Assembly: GCA_016222905.1 (NCBI GenBank)
Contig: JACRPZ010000050.1
Coordinates: 1 to 37,933, forward strand
Reading direction: 5' to 3'
Length of the DNA: 37,933 nucleotides
DNA from: Nitrospirota bacterium
GTDB taxonomy: Bacteria > Nitrospirota > Thermodesulfovibrionia > UBA6902
Below are positions 8,108 through 17,106 of this stretch, in pieces; position 1 is the stretch's first letter; every line of letters begins with the position of its first letter. The notes under the pieces are model-generated. The model had not been told where the DNA came from and made no database searches. It was given only the letters and a program-made list of their open reading frames with translations. Both the position numbers and the translations under genes were made by a program.

Positions 8108-8635
8108 TTGAACTCTGAACTTGTCGAATCGCGTGAGTATTTTATACAGGGATTGAGCCGTATCGCTAATTTCTGGGGCCTGCCAAAGGCTATGGGTGCT
8201 TTATATGCAGCAATATACCTTTCTCCGACACCGCTTGCTCTTGATACCATGTGTGAGCAGGTTGGCATCACAAAGGGGGCTGTAAGTACCAATGTGCGGA
8301 ACCTGGAACGGCTTGGGATGATATACAAAAAATTCAAGGTTGGTGAGAGGAAAGATTACTACATAGCTGAAACGGATTTCTGGAAAATAGTCAGAGGGAT
8401 ATTGAAAGAACGTGGTAAGAATGAGTTTAATCTCGCTCTTAAGACTGTTGGTGAGAGTTTAGAGATTTTAAATAAAGCGAAGCTCACTAAAGATGAAGCT
8501 GAATTGTCTGAATTTTACCAGGTAAGGATGAATGAAATGAAAAAGTTCTTCGACAGCATAGACAATCTGGTAGCTACTGTTCTTGCTCTTGATGAGCTCA
8601 GGTTAAAAACAATAAAAAAAGTTTTTGGAAAGTAG
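8108..8635 (+). CDS. GbsR/MarR-family transcriptional regulator
   Basis: A 175-residue winged-helix regulator of the GbsR branch of MarR proteins (COG1510-like). The N-terminal LSRIANFWGLPKAMGALYAA and the recognition region MCEQVGITKGAVSTNVRNLERLG are typical, followed by a wing (KVGERKDYYIAE) and a helical C-terminus for dimerisation. The start is TTG 8108, preceded by AAGGAGG at ideal spacing; no in-frame ATG is better. It has its own promoter with a large inverted repeat, so it probably represses itself and the following reductase gene, 13 bp downstream. The inducer is unknown. GbsR relatives respond to choline or other osmolyte-related ligands, but nothing here shows that. Confidence 0.88.
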   Translation: MNSELVESREYFIQGLSRIANFWGLPKAMGALYAAIYLSPTPLALDTMCEQVGITKGAVSTNVRNLERLGMIYKKFKVGERKDYYIAETDFWKIVRGILKERGKNEFNLALKTVGESLEILNKAKLTKDEAELSEFYQVRMNEMKKFFDSIDNLVATVLALDELRLKTIKKVFGK

Positions 8636-8648
8636 AAAGAGGTGAGAT

Positions 8649-9593
8649 ATGTCCAAAGAGAAGATACATATGGTCACGGGAGCATTCGGATATTCTGGTA
8701 AATATATTGCTCAGCATTTACTGAACAAGAACAAAGAGGTCAGGACATTGACCAATTCCTTCGAGAGAAGGAATCCTTTTGGAGAAAAAGTGAAAGCATA
8801 TCCATTTAATTTTGATAGACCGGATAAGCTTGCGGAAACATTAAGAGGTGTATCCGTTCTTTACAATACTTACTGGGTAAGGTTTAATCATAAAAGTTTT
8901 GATCACGAAACCGCTGTAAGAAATTCTATCACTTTGTTCCATGCTGCAAAAGTGGCTGGGGTTGAGAGGATCGTGCATGTCAGTATCACTAACCCTTCCG
9001 AGGAATCAAACCTCGAGTATTTCAGCGGCAAAGCCAGGATAGAGAAAGCATTAATTGGTTGCGGGGTTTCTTATGCCATACTTCGTCCCGCTGTTCTTTT
9101 TGGTGAAGAAGATATTCTGATAAATAACATTGCCTGGATGCTTCGTAAATTTCCAATCTTTCCTGTTTTTGGTAATGGCAGCTACAGACTTCAGCCAATA
9201 TATATTCACGATCTTGCAGAGATAGCGGTTCAGCAGGGGGAAAGCAGAGAAAATACCATTCTAAATGCTATAGGCCCTGAAACATTCACCTATAAAGGTT
9301 TTGTAGAGAAGATAGGAGAGATTATCGGTGCAAAGAGGCTGATAGTCTCGGTCTCACCGGCATTGGGATACTGCGCAGGAAGCGCTATCAGCAAAATAGT
9401 GCACGATGTCGTTATTACACGTGAAGAGATCGAAGGGCTTATGGCGGAGCTTCTTTATGTTGATTCACCATCAACCGGAAAGACAAAACTGACGGATTGG
9501 GCGAAAGAACATGCTGACTCTTTAGGCAAGGTTTACGCGAGTGAACTTGCGCGCAGAAGGGACAGATCGATAGAGTACAAATTGGCTTCATAG
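8649..9593 (+). CDS. NmrA-like NAD(P)-binding SDR protein
   Basis: A 314-residue atypical short-chain dehydrogenase or epimerase-like protein with an N-terminal Rossmann fold (glycine motif TGAFGYSG, residues about 10-17). Later motifs are HVSITNPSEES, SGKARIEKAL, YAILRPAVLFG and an IYIHDLAEI segment, resembling NmrA and NDUFA9-like proteins. The usual catalytic YxxxK of classical SDRs is not obvious, so it may be a redox sensor or quinone/sugar-type reductase of unknown substrate. It lies 13 bp after the GbsR-like regulator and ahead of a small membrane protein, apparently one operon. All three sit inside the interval bounded by the ychF 3'-end repeat. Confidence 0.8.
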   Translation: MSKEKIHMVTGAFGYSGKYIAQHLLNKNKEVRTLTNSFERRNPFGEKVKAYPFNFDRPDKLAETLRGVSVLYNTYWVRFNHKSFDHETAVRNSITLFHAAKVAGVERIVHVSITNPSEESNLEYFSGKARIEKALIGCGVSYAILRPAVLFGEEDILINNIAWMLRKFPIFPVFGNGSYRLQPIYIHDLAEIAVQQGESRENTILNAIGPETFTYKGFVEKIGEIIGAKRLIVSVSPALGYCAGSAISKIVHDVVITREEIEGLMAELLYVDSPSTGKTKLTDWAKEHADSLGKVYASELARRRDRSIEYKLAS

Positions 9594-9619
9594 CATTCTA
9601 ATTAAAGGAGATAACTTCA

Positions 9620-10018
9620 ATGAAAAAAACTATAGTTGAGATTTACGCATTAGCCGTATGTTTCACAGCGATTGTCTGTTTTGTTATTTCTTTAGGGATT
9701 GGGATATATGACATAGTTCAGATAGCAAATCCTGGATTCACATTAAGTTCCTGTGAATATAATAAACATCAGACTAATGATGCTTTCTGGAGTGACCATT
9801 GTAATTATGCCAAAGATGATGAGAAAAGAATACGCCCTCAAGAAGCTGAATTAACAAGAACAAGAGAAGAAAGTTTACAGAGAGCATTAAAAGCAGAACA
9901 AAGAAACGCGTTTCAAAGCGTTATAAGAATCTTAATTATTATTTCAATCAATACGCTTGTTTTTTGGATCCACTGGCGTATTGCAAAACGCGCCGGTGAG
10001 AATAATGGGACAGCATAG
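9620..10018 (+). CDS. Small two-helix membrane protein, unknown function
   Basis: A 132-residue protein I do not recognise. AAGGAG lies 9 bp before ATG 9620. A hydrophobic helix spans about residues 8-31 (YALAVCFTAIVCFVISLGIG) and another about 103-121 (VIRILIIISINTLVFWIHW). Between them is a hydrophilic, charged stretch with two Cys residues and a probable helical region (EAELTRTREESLQRALKAEQR). It is the last gene of the cassette with the GbsR-like regulator and convergent to ychF. A role in the same response is only suggested by position. Confidence 0.7.
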   Translation: MKKTIVEIYALAVCFTAIVCFVISLGIGIYDIVQIANPGFTLSSCEYNKHQTNDAFWSDHCNYAKDDEKRIRPQEAELTRTREESLQRALKAEQRNAFQSVIRILIIISINTLVFWIHWRIAKRAGENNGTA

Positions 10019-10077
10019 TTTGCCAAATTTGAAAATCATTAAAAATGTTTTTGCCTAACAAAACAGGAAAGAGTGTC

Positions 10078-11187
10078 TCACACATTAAACTTAAAATTAA
10101 TAATATCACCGTCTTTGACTTCGTAGGTTTTACCCTCCTGACGGAAGAGTCCTTTTTCTTTAGCCTTGACCATGTCTCCGCCTGAGGCGATGAAGTCTTC
10201 ATAGCTGACGGTCTCTGCCCTGATAAATCCTCTTTCTATGTCTGAGTGTATTTTGCCCGCTGCCTGCTGTGCATGCAGGCCTTTTTTGATAGTCCAGGCT
10301 CGTACCTCATCTGTGCCTGATGTCAGGAAAGAGATAAGCCCGAGCGCATCGTAGGATACATGGCAGAGCTTCTTCATCGCAGGCTCTTCAATGCCGAGTT
10401 CATCCAGAAATTCTTTTGCCTCATCAGGAGGAAGCTGTGCTATCTCCATCTCAATCTTTCCGCATAGGGCCAGGATCTGAGGCACTGCGCCTTTGCCTTT
10501 TTCCTTAAAGAATGTTTCAACCTTATTCTGAAGATCTTTTGCCTTATCAGAGTTGATATCGCTCTCATTAATATTAAGGACGATTATCTCTTGCATGGCG
10601 GTGAGGAACTGGTAGGGGAGCATCTGTCTCTTCTCATCATCATTAAACTCAATGTCCCTTAAGGATATCTCATCTTCAAGAGCGGTTTTACATTTCAGAA
10701 AAAGGTCTTTGTCAGATATCTCAGGCTTCTTGCCTCGCTTTGACTGCTCTTCTATCTTCTTAAGCCTTTTTTCGACAAACTCAAGGTCGCCTAATATCAG
10801 CTCAGCCTCAAATGAGGAGACATCCCGCAAAGGGTCAACGCTCTTCATCGGGTGGATTACCGAGGCATCATCAAATGCGCGGACAACGTGTACTATCGCG
10901 TCGGCATCCTTCAGAAGATTGAATACCTTGACGTTCTGAGACGTATCGCCTGAAGTTATTCCTAAATAATCAAGATACTCTACTGTTGCATAGGTAGTCT
11001 TCTTGGGTTCATAGATGCTAACGAGCTTGTCGATCCGCGCATCAGGAACTTTTACAATGCCGTGATGCGGCTCAACATCAGCGGCTATTGAAGTTGAGTA
11101 AGCAGTGGTCTCAAGAGCCTGGCCTGTCAGGGCGTTAAAGACTGTTGTCTTGCCTGAATTTGAAAAGCCGGTTATTATGAGCTTCAC
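10078..11187 (-). CDS. ychF: YchF/OLA1-type GTP/ATP-binding protein
   Basis: A 369-residue member of the Obg-like YchF family, a ribosome- and stress-linked ATPase. G1 is GFSNSGKTT (residues 7-15) and a DxxG-like DYLG follows. The base-recognition motif is NINESD, the NxxE form typical of YchF rather than NKxD, and accounts for adenine preference in the family. The C-terminus is a TGS domain ending [13 protein letters not shown]. The P-loop and G3 region diverge from the common YchF pattern (LPNVGKST), so it is a variant subfamily. Its start overlaps hemL's stop by 4 bp (translational coupling). Its 3' end has a partial copy at 7957-7982. Confidence 0.88.
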   Translation of the reverse strand: MKLIITGFSNSGKTTVFNALTGQALETTAYSTSIAADVEPHHGIVKVPDARIDKLVSIYEPKKTTYATVEYLDYLGITSGDTSQNVKVFNLLKDADAIVHVVRAFDDASVIHPMKSVDPLRDVSSFEAELILGDLEFVEKRLKKIEEQSKRGKKPEISDKDLFLKCKTALEDEISLRDIEFNDDEKRQMLPYQFLTAMQEIIVLNINESDINSDKAKDLQNKVETFFKEKGKGAVPQILALCGKIEMEIAQLPPDEAKEFLDELGIEEPAMKKLCHVSYDALGLISFLTSGTDEVRAWTIKKGLHAQQAAGKIHSDIERGFIRAETVSYEDFIASGGDMVKAKEKGLFRQEGKTYEVKDGDIINFKFNV

Positions 11188-12476
11188 TTTATTTCCCTGA
11201 AACTCTCGTAAGCTGCACGCGCGGTCTTATTTATATCAGCGCTTGTATGCGCAAGCGACATGAAGCCCGCCTCATATCCTGAAGGAGCGAGGTTAATTCC
11301 TTTGTCGAGCATGCTTCTGAAGAACTTAGCGAATGCAGCCATGTCTGTCTTTGCAGCGTCGGTGAAATTATAAACCTCTCTATCAGTAAAGTATGTGCAG
11401 AACATTGTGCCTGCCCTGTAGAACTTTGTCTTTATGCCGGCGCGCTTTGCAGCGTCTTTAAGGGCTTCTTCAAGCTCCTCTGATTTTGCCATGAGCTTTT
11501 TATATGTCTCAGGCTTTGACAGAATCTTTAGTGTCTCAATACCGGCTGTCATTGCAAGCGGGTTTCCTGAGAGTGTTCCTGCCTGATATACAGGCCCGTC
11601 AGGCGCAATCTTTCTCATTATATCTTCCCTGCCTCCGTATGCGCCGACAGGAAGTCCGCCGCCGATAACTTTTCCAAGGCATGTCATGTCCGGTTTAATT
11701 TTAAATACCTTTTGAGCGCCTCCATATGAAACCCTGAAACCAGTCATCACTTCGTCGAATATAAGAACAATCCCATGCTTCTTCGTCACACTTCTTAAAC
11801 CTTCAAGATATCCCGGCTTGGGCAGGATACAACCGCTATTTCCAACTACTGGCTCAATGATGACACACGCGATATCCTTGCCTGCCTTTTCACATATCTT
11901 CCTGAATGCATTAAGGTCATTGTAAGGAAGAGTAATAGTATTTCTCGCGTAATCCTTCGGCACTCCTGGGCTTGTGGGAACGCCGAATGTTGCCGCGCCC
12001 GAACCTGCTTTTACAAGAAGTCCGTCAGCATGTCCGTGGTAGCATCCCTCAAACTTTACGATCTTGTCCCTTCCTGTAAAACCGCGCGCAGCCCTGATCG
12101 CGCTCATGGTTGCCTCAGTGCCTGAGCTGACCATCCTCATCACTTCCATTGAGGGGTATACCTTACGTACCATGCCTGCAAGCTCCACCTCAAGAGGTGT
12201 GGGGGCTCCAAAACTTGTGCCTTTTTCAGCTGCCTTCTGAAGAGCTTTTATGATCGTTGGATGCGCGTGGCCGAGTATCATCGGTCCCCATGAAAGTACG
12301 TAATCTATATATTCATTTCCGTCAACGTCATATATCTTTGAACCCTTTGCGGAATCTATAAAGATAGGGTTGCCGCCGACCGCCTTAAATGCGCGGACAG
12401 GGCTGTTTACTCCGCCCGGAATTATGCGTTTTGCTTTGTTGAATAGTTCTTTGGATTTTTTGTGATTTAGCGCCAT
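11184..12476 (-). CDS. hemL: Glutamate-1-semialdehyde 2,1-aminomutase
   Basis: Converts glutamate-1-semialdehyde to 5-aminolevulinate, the PLP-dependent last step of the C5 route to tetrapyrroles. The 430 residues are full length. Family features are [10 protein letters not shown] near the N-terminus, [22 protein letters not shown] and the PLP lysine Lys269 in [13 protein letters not shown]. An organism with this many multiheme cytochromes has a high haem demand. ychF overlaps its 3' end by 4 bp. The upstream gap to the M48 gene is 76 bp. Confidence 0.97.
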   Translation of the reverse strand: MALNHKKSKELFNKAKRIIPGGVNSPVRAFKAVGGNPIFIDSAKGSKIYDVDGNEYIDYVLSWGPMILGHAHPTIIKALQKAAEKGTSFGAPTPLEVELAGMVRKVYPSMEVMRMVSSGTEATMSAIRAARGFTGRDKIVKFEGCYHGHADGLLVKAGSGAATFGVPTSPGVPKDYARNTITLPYNDLNAFRKICEKAGKDIACVIIEPVVGNSGCILPKPGYLEGLRSVTKKHGIVLIFDEVMTGFRVSYGGAQKVFKIKPDMTCLGKVIGGGLPVGAYGGREDIMRKIAPDGPVYQAGTLSGNPLAMTAGIETLKILSKPETYKKLMAKSEELEEALKDAAKRAGIKTKFYRAGTMFCTYFTDREVYNFTDAAKTDMAAFAKFFRSMLDKGINLAPSGYEAGFMSLAHTSADINKTARAAYESFREIK

Positions 12477-12552
12477 AACTTGCTCCTGTTAATAGGTTAA
12501 GTGACATTATCAGAAATGTTATTTAACTATAAAATGCGGGCAGATGTCAAAA

Positions 12553-13800
12553 TTATTTCAGCATATCCCGTATCTGCTTTATCCTCTGAAGCACAGGCGG
12601 GTGGGAGTAATGAAACAATGCATATAGAGGATGCGGATGGAGGTTTGAGAGATTATCTTTTGAAAGCTTTACGAGCGAGCTTATCATGCCCTCAGGATTT
12701 CCTGTGAGTTTATATGAAAAGCGGTCGGCATCTTTCTCGTGCCTTCTTGAAAACCAGTTGAAGATAGGCGAGAAGGGAAAGCTGACTATTGAGAGTATGA
12801 AGGAAAATATGATGATCTTTGCAAAGAATGTGCTTTCGGTGATATTGAAAAGTTTTATCAGCGAATCGTTTTGTGTTGCTTTAAAGGCGATGAAGGTAAC
12901 TGCCAATGCGATGACCTCTGTAACCGCCAGCATCTTCAAAAGATGCTTCTTCTTCCAGTGCCCTGCCTCATGAGCAAGCACAGAGAGTATCTCATCCTTA
13001 TCAAGCTTCTCTAACAAAGTGTCAAATAGAACTATCCTCTTTACCTTCCCAATCCCTGAGAAATAAGCGTTGGTATGCTTTGTCCTCTTTGACGCGTCCA
13101 TCTTAAATACCCGGTTGACCTTTATGCCAGCCTTCTGCATGAGGTTTTTTATATCATTTACAAAAGCCTCATCCTCAATCGGTGTGAATTTATTGAATAG
13201 AGGTTCAAGAACATAGGGCGAAATATACATCATAAAGATAGTGAAGGCAAAGAAGAAGCACCAGGCCCAAAACCACCAGAGTTCAGGACTTTTCTGAATT
13301 ATAAGAAGCCCGATTGACAGGAGTATTCCCATCAAAACGGTTGACAGGGCCAGTGATTTAATAAAATCTATTATCCACAGCTTCATAGTCATTGTGTTGA
13401 AGCCATACTTCTTTTCTATTTTGAACGTGCTGTAAAGACTGAATGGCGTCGAGATCATTGTCTGTGCGTATGTGAGAAGCAGGAAGAAGGCGAGGCCGGA
13501 GAGGATGAAGTGCATCTGCATTGAAGCGATCCATGAGTTGTAGATGTTCAATATCCCGCCAAAGAGAAAGAGGAGAAGGATGATATTATCAAAGATTGAA
13601 GAGATAAAACCGAATTGTGTCTTCTCAACCGTGTAATTTCTTGTTTTTGTTAGAAGCTCCTGATCTATCTTCCCCTCAAATTCAGGCGGGATGATCGAAC
13701 CGTATTTCTTCAGGTTAGAGAGGTTGATGTAATCAAGCCAATAGCCGAAGGTAACCACAGCGAGATAGGCGAAGATTATTAAGATAAGGTAAGTGTTCAT
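12553..13800 (-). CDS. M48-family membrane metalloprotease (Ste24-like)
   Basis: A 415-residue integral membrane zinc protease of family M48A, like Ste24/CAAX prenyl protease 1. There are several transmembrane helices, among them residues 3-22, 68-86, 97-113, 145-167 and 177-196. The catalytic HEAGH is residues 277-281, and a later ExxxD-type ligand region follows (HEKDADRFSY, about 359-368). Bacterial homologues act in membrane protein quality control rather than prenyl processing. The gene seems to be transcribed alone: the reverse-transcriptase gene upstream ends 46 bp away and hemL lies 76 bp downstream on the same strand. Confidence 0.92.
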   Translation of the reverse strand: MNTYLILIIFAYLAVVTFGYWLDYINLSNLKKYGSIIPPEFEGKIDQELLTKTRNYTVEKTQFGFISSIFDNIILLLFLFGGILNIYNSWIASMQMHFILSGLAFFLLLTYAQTMISTPFSLYSTFKIEKKYGFNTMTMKLWIIDFIKSLALSTVLMGILLSIGLLIIQKSPELWWFWAWCFFFAFTIFMMYISPYVLEPLFNKFTPIEDEAFVNDIKNLMQKAGIKVNRVFKMDASKRTKHTNAYFSGIGKVKRIVLFDTLLEKLDKDEILSVLAHEAGHWKKKHLLKMLAVTEVIALAVTFIAFKATQNDSLIKLFNITESTFFAKIIIFSFILSIVSFPFSPIFNWFSRRHEKDADRFSYKLTGNPEGMISSLVKLSKDNLSNLHPHPLYALFHYSHPPVLQRIKQIRDMLK

Positions 13801-13846
13801 TATAAGCTATTGTTTTTTATTCCACACATCCACATGTAGAGAAGGT

Positions 13847-15787
13847 TTATGAAGGAGAAAAGTCGACTGACCATTTAGTACGTGCCGATATCTCCTTATA
13901 ATGAAAATCCAGTTTACTACTTTTTGTTCTGCCAAGGTGTGTTATTGTTTCGAATACTTTTTGAGCTATTTTTTTATTATCGGTCGAACTGGCAGCATAT
14001 AATTGAGGTAAACGCTTTATTATTGTATTGTCCTGAACTCTACCTTTATGTATCTGTGCTAATTCAGTAAAAGAAAAATCCTTGTCTGAACATATACTTT
14101 CCAAGTATTGTGATAGACGTAAGACTTCTGAATCAGGATGCATAGTAAGTTCTCGGAGATGCTTCCTCACTTTATCTTTAGGTGCCCTTGTTAACAATGC
14201 TACGGCAGCTCTCCGCACTAAAGTATTTTGGTGCTTAATATAGTTTAGAGCGATCCTAAATATAAACTTCTCTTGATAAGGAAAAGACATGAGCGCTTCT
14301 AATGCTTTCTGAATAACAAACCAGTCATTATTTTTCTTTAGGTTCGATCCGAAGGCATAACTTCTAATTCTGGATCCGATCCCCTTTGCATCTAAAGGGT
14401 GAAATAACACCATTGCTTCTAAAACTGTCGCTATTTGATATGGGAACAAAAGAGTTCCAGCTTCCAAAGCGCTTAAAAGCTCATTTATTGATTGGCTGTG
14501 AGTTTTGTAGTCAAGATGAGTTAAATATGAAAGACATCTGCGTAGAATTCGCAGATCCGGCAACTCAGCTATTGCACAAAAAATGGCCTTACTAAGACCT
14601 TTGCGAGTCCTTCCGGCTATCCCGTATGTTGCAAGCAATCTTCTAAATAGACGGTTTTCCTTACCTGTTAACCCACGAACAGAGTCGGGCAACCCCACGG
14701 TAAAAGGCTTGCAATATCCTGATATTTTATTAAGTTCTGCGGAAATTTCTCCTGATGATTTTTTCTGCAAAGACAGTTTTTTTATGTTATCAAAAACATC
14801 ATTTACCCTGTCCATTTTGGTTGTATCATGCTCTTGATAAAAACGTTCACCATAAAGAATCTCTGTTTTGCTGCCTTGTAGATTTAGATGCAACTGCCGT
14901 AGCGCTTCGTTAATAATAAATACGGCTTCCCGAGCATTTTTCTCGCTTTTTGTGTATACCTTTACATCATCAACATACCTAAACCATCTGCCCCCATTTG
15001 AAGAGCAAAATTTATTCAATGCTCTATCCAAAGGAATTAAGTAAATATTTCCGAGAAATGAGCTAACATCGTTACCTTGTGGAATGCCACGTGTAATGGG
15101 CATGCCTGCACTTGACGATCTTGTCCAACCGCTCATTATCCTGAAGAGCAACTGAAGAATCTTTTCTTCCTCTGTCTTGAGCAGCGATCGAATTAAGTCG
15201 TGAAGCAACCTAAGATCAATATTTTCAAAGTATGATGAAATATCTGTTTTTGTTAAATGTGTATAACCTTCTTTTTCGACGCTATCTTTAGCATCTTTCT
15301 CAAAAGCCGGCCATCGTTCATACCAAGCCTCAAAGGGGTTGATTGAATGAATTGTGCGACTTTTAAGGAAAGGAAGATCAATGTCAATTTCACGAAATAG
15401 GGATTCCCCCTTTTTTGCTTTTTTCTCCCATTCTTGATGCAATCTATATGAATACACAGAATCAGACAATTTTTTGTCGAGCTTAGGTGAAAGGAGATAA
15501 ATAATAGAGTGAAGTATTGATGCCTCTTCTATCGGAAGGACATTTCCAGGTCGAACACTCAATCCAGATTTTGGTACGTCAACTTCAATTAGATGACGTG
15601 GCCTATAACGATGAGCTTCAACCTGTTCTATCAAATAGAATAAACGGTCAGACAGGTTACTAGCGTAATCTGCATATCCAACAGGATCACGCACAAAATC
15701 ATCACGGCTGTCACCTTGGGCAAGGTGCCAGCCAATTCTTATGATTTCTGGCCTGCAAAGCTCTTTGAATAATTGATCGTTAGACAT
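13847..15787 (-). CDS. Reverse transcriptase with C-terminal helical repeats (Abi/UG-like)
   Basis: A 646-residue RNA-directed polymerase. The palm motifs are TDISSYFENID (first aspartate Asp182), GIPQGNDVSS (234-243) and YVDD (271-274), so all catalytic aspartates are present. An N-terminal region of about 170 residues precedes the palm. Residues about 380-640 look like alpha-helical HEAT-type repeats (VRRAAVALLTRA, LRELTMHPDSEVLRL) in place of maturase or endonuclease domains. That architecture is typical of Abi and 'unknown group' defence RTs. Motif 4 lacks the SQ of DGR RTs, and no intron domain is present. The neighbour upstream is a Fic gene 64 bp away. Flanks of 46 and 64 bp leave little room for a separate non-coding RNA. 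Confidence 0.85.
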   Translation of the reverse strand: MSNDQLFKELCRPEIIRIGWHLAQGDSRDDFVRDPVGYADYASNLSDRLFYLIEQVEAHRYRPRHLIEVDVPKSGLSVRPGNVLPIEEASILHSIIYLLSPKLDKKLSDSVYSYRLHQEWEKKAKKGESLFREIDIDLPFLKSRTIHSINPFEAWYERWPAFEKDAKDSVEKEGYTHLTKTDISSYFENIDLRLLHDLIRSLLKTEEEKILQLLFRIMSGWTRSSSAGMPITRGIPQGNDVSSFLGNIYLIPLDRALNKFCSSNGGRWFRYVDDVKVYTKSEKNAREAVFIINEALRQLHLNLQGSKTEILYGERFYQEHDTTKMDRVNDVFDNIKKLSLQKKSSGEISAELNKISGYCKPFTVGLPDSVRGLTGKENRLFRRLLATYGIAGRTRKGLSKAIFCAIAELPDLRILRRCLSYLTHLDYKTHSQSINELLSALEAGTLLFPYQIATVLEAMVLFHPLDAKGIGSRIRSYAFGSNLKKNNDWFVIQKALEALMSFPYQEKFIFRIALNYIKHQNTLVRRAAVALLTRAPKDKVRKHLRELTMHPDSEVLRLSQYLESICSDKDFSFTELAQIHKGRVQDNTIIKRLPQLYAASSTDNKKIAQKVFETITHLGRTKSSKLDFHYKEISARTKWSVDFSPS

Positions 15788-15851
15788 TACTTATTTAGTT
15801 CTATTCCATAACAATCAGTAACCTCTTTTCTTTATTTGAAGAAAAGTTAAT

Positions 15852-17006
15852 TTATTTACGCTCCGGCAGAAATGACAGCATTATTATTTTGTTCGCAACG
15901 TAACCGTTTCCTTCTCGACGGATCAGGTTGTGTTTTAGCAGATAAGCAACATCACGGCTAATGGTTCTTTGCGTTTTTGTAGCGTACAATTCTGCTATCC
16001 GTGGGCTAACCTGATGGAGCTTGGCCAGCAGAATAGGCTCTTTATGCGCAGATAGATCCAAAACAAGTTTCCTGAGGCGTTCATTTATCTTTCCCGTTTT
16101 GTCTCTGAAATGTTCATAAATAAAATCTCGCCATGCAACGAGTAACTGCTGCTGCTGAATGACCTTAAGCTGCGAACGCAAGCCGTCAACAAAACCTTCT
16201 ACCGCATATTGAATAAAGGGAATGATGTCGCCTTTTGATTTGCTCGCATGGTCGAGCTGACGGTAATATTCGGTCCTTGTAAGGTTATAATGATTGCTCA
16301 GAAGGTGCGCCGCAGGAGTGGGGATGCCGGAGGAGAGAAGTATCTTGAATTCAAGCAGCCTAGCGGTGCGGCCGTTCCCATCTCCGAAGGGATGAATCCA
16401 CGCGATATAAAGGTGAGCAACGATAGCGCGCAGAACGCCATAAGCGATTCGATGTTCCTGCGGGTTAAAATCTTTTTCATTCAACCATTCGCACATGCGC
16501 CGCAGCAGATATTCGCAATCCTCGGCAGGAGCTCCACGATAACTGGCGACTCCGACTGAATATTTTCTGATCTCTCCGGGCACAATTTCTTTCCCGAGTT
16601 CAAGGCCCTCTAAAACTATCTTGTTGAACGTCTTGATTTCATCTGCAGACAAGTCATCTGCGCTGCCTTTCATCAGTTGTTCCCCTATATTGTTACAGCC
16701 TTTCACGATATTATCGACTTCTTTCCCGAGGTATTCCCTTGAAGGAGGCAATGCAAGCTTTCCCTCAATTCGCTCAATGACCTCTTCTTCAGACAGGGTG
16801 TTCCCCTCAATTGCTGTGGTAGCTCTCACCCCTTTTGCAAGGTACAACATATGGAGATTTTCTGCTGTGGCAGGTTGTAGTGGTACGCCAGAGATATGCT
16901 CACATTTTGAATCGGCTTCTCCAAGAGCCATCCAAATCTTATGATTTAACCTTCTCAAATCAAGTTGAAATGATAACCAAGGATGTGTCTTCTCAAATGT
17001 CTTCAT
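15852..17006 (-). CDS. Fic-domain protein with winged-helix C-terminus
   Basis: A 384-residue Fic protein, an enzyme class that usually transfers AMP from ATP to target hydroxyls. The catalytic motif is HPFGDGNGRTAR (205-216), with every key residue present. An N-terminal inhibitory helix motif, TTAIEG (63-68), fits [ST]xxxE[GN], so this is a class II, self-inhibited Fic. The C-terminal 100 residues include a winged-helix-like segment (TKTQRTISRDVAYLLKHNLI), which may bind DNA or a partner. It precedes the RT gene and probably shares its transcript. Chromosomal Fic proteins often act as toxins or phage-response effectors, but the target here is unknown. Confidence 0.9.
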   Translation of the reverse strand: MKTFEKTHPWLSFQLDLRRLNHKIWMALGEADSKCEHISGVPLQPATAENLHMLYLAKGVRATTAIEGNTLSEEEVIERIEGKLALPPSREYLGKEVDNIVKGCNNIGEQLMKGSADDLSADEIKTFNKIVLEGLELGKEIVPGEIRKYSVGVASYRGAPAEDCEYLLRRMCEWLNEKDFNPQEHRIAYGVLRAIVAHLYIAWIHPFGDGNGRTARLLEFKILLSSGIPTPAAHLLSNHYNLTRTEYYRQLDHASKSKGDIIPFIQYAVEGFVDGLRSQLKVIQQQQLLVAWRDFIYEHFRDKTGKINERLRKLVLDLSAHKEPILLAKLHQVSPRIAELYATKTQRTISRDVAYLLKHNLIRREGNGYVANKIIMLSFLPERK

Positions 17007-17051
17007 TAATGTCCAATATTATACAATTATATCTTATTGATAATAATATGA

Positions 17052-17080
17052 AAATTAACAAATTATAAATATTTTGTCAA
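17052..17080 (-). promoter_or_regulatory. Putative promoter of fic-RT pair
   Basis: On the minus strand, a perfect TTGACA (17075-17080) is followed 17 bp later by TAATTT (17052-17057), about 45 nt before the Fic start. The surrounding 100 bp is very A/T-rich, with other TATAAT-like choices nearer the gene, so the exact -10 is uncertain. Confidence 0.45.
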
Positions 17081-17106
17081 GATAAATGTCCTAATATTTG
17101 TCCATT

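Noticed and set aside
13847-15787. The RT as the enzyme that diversifies the two DUF1566 genes
   Set aside because: Its motif 4 region is GIPQGNDVSS, without the SQ typical of DGR RTs. It has a long helical C-terminus, no template repeat lies near it, and it is 11 kb from the variable regions.
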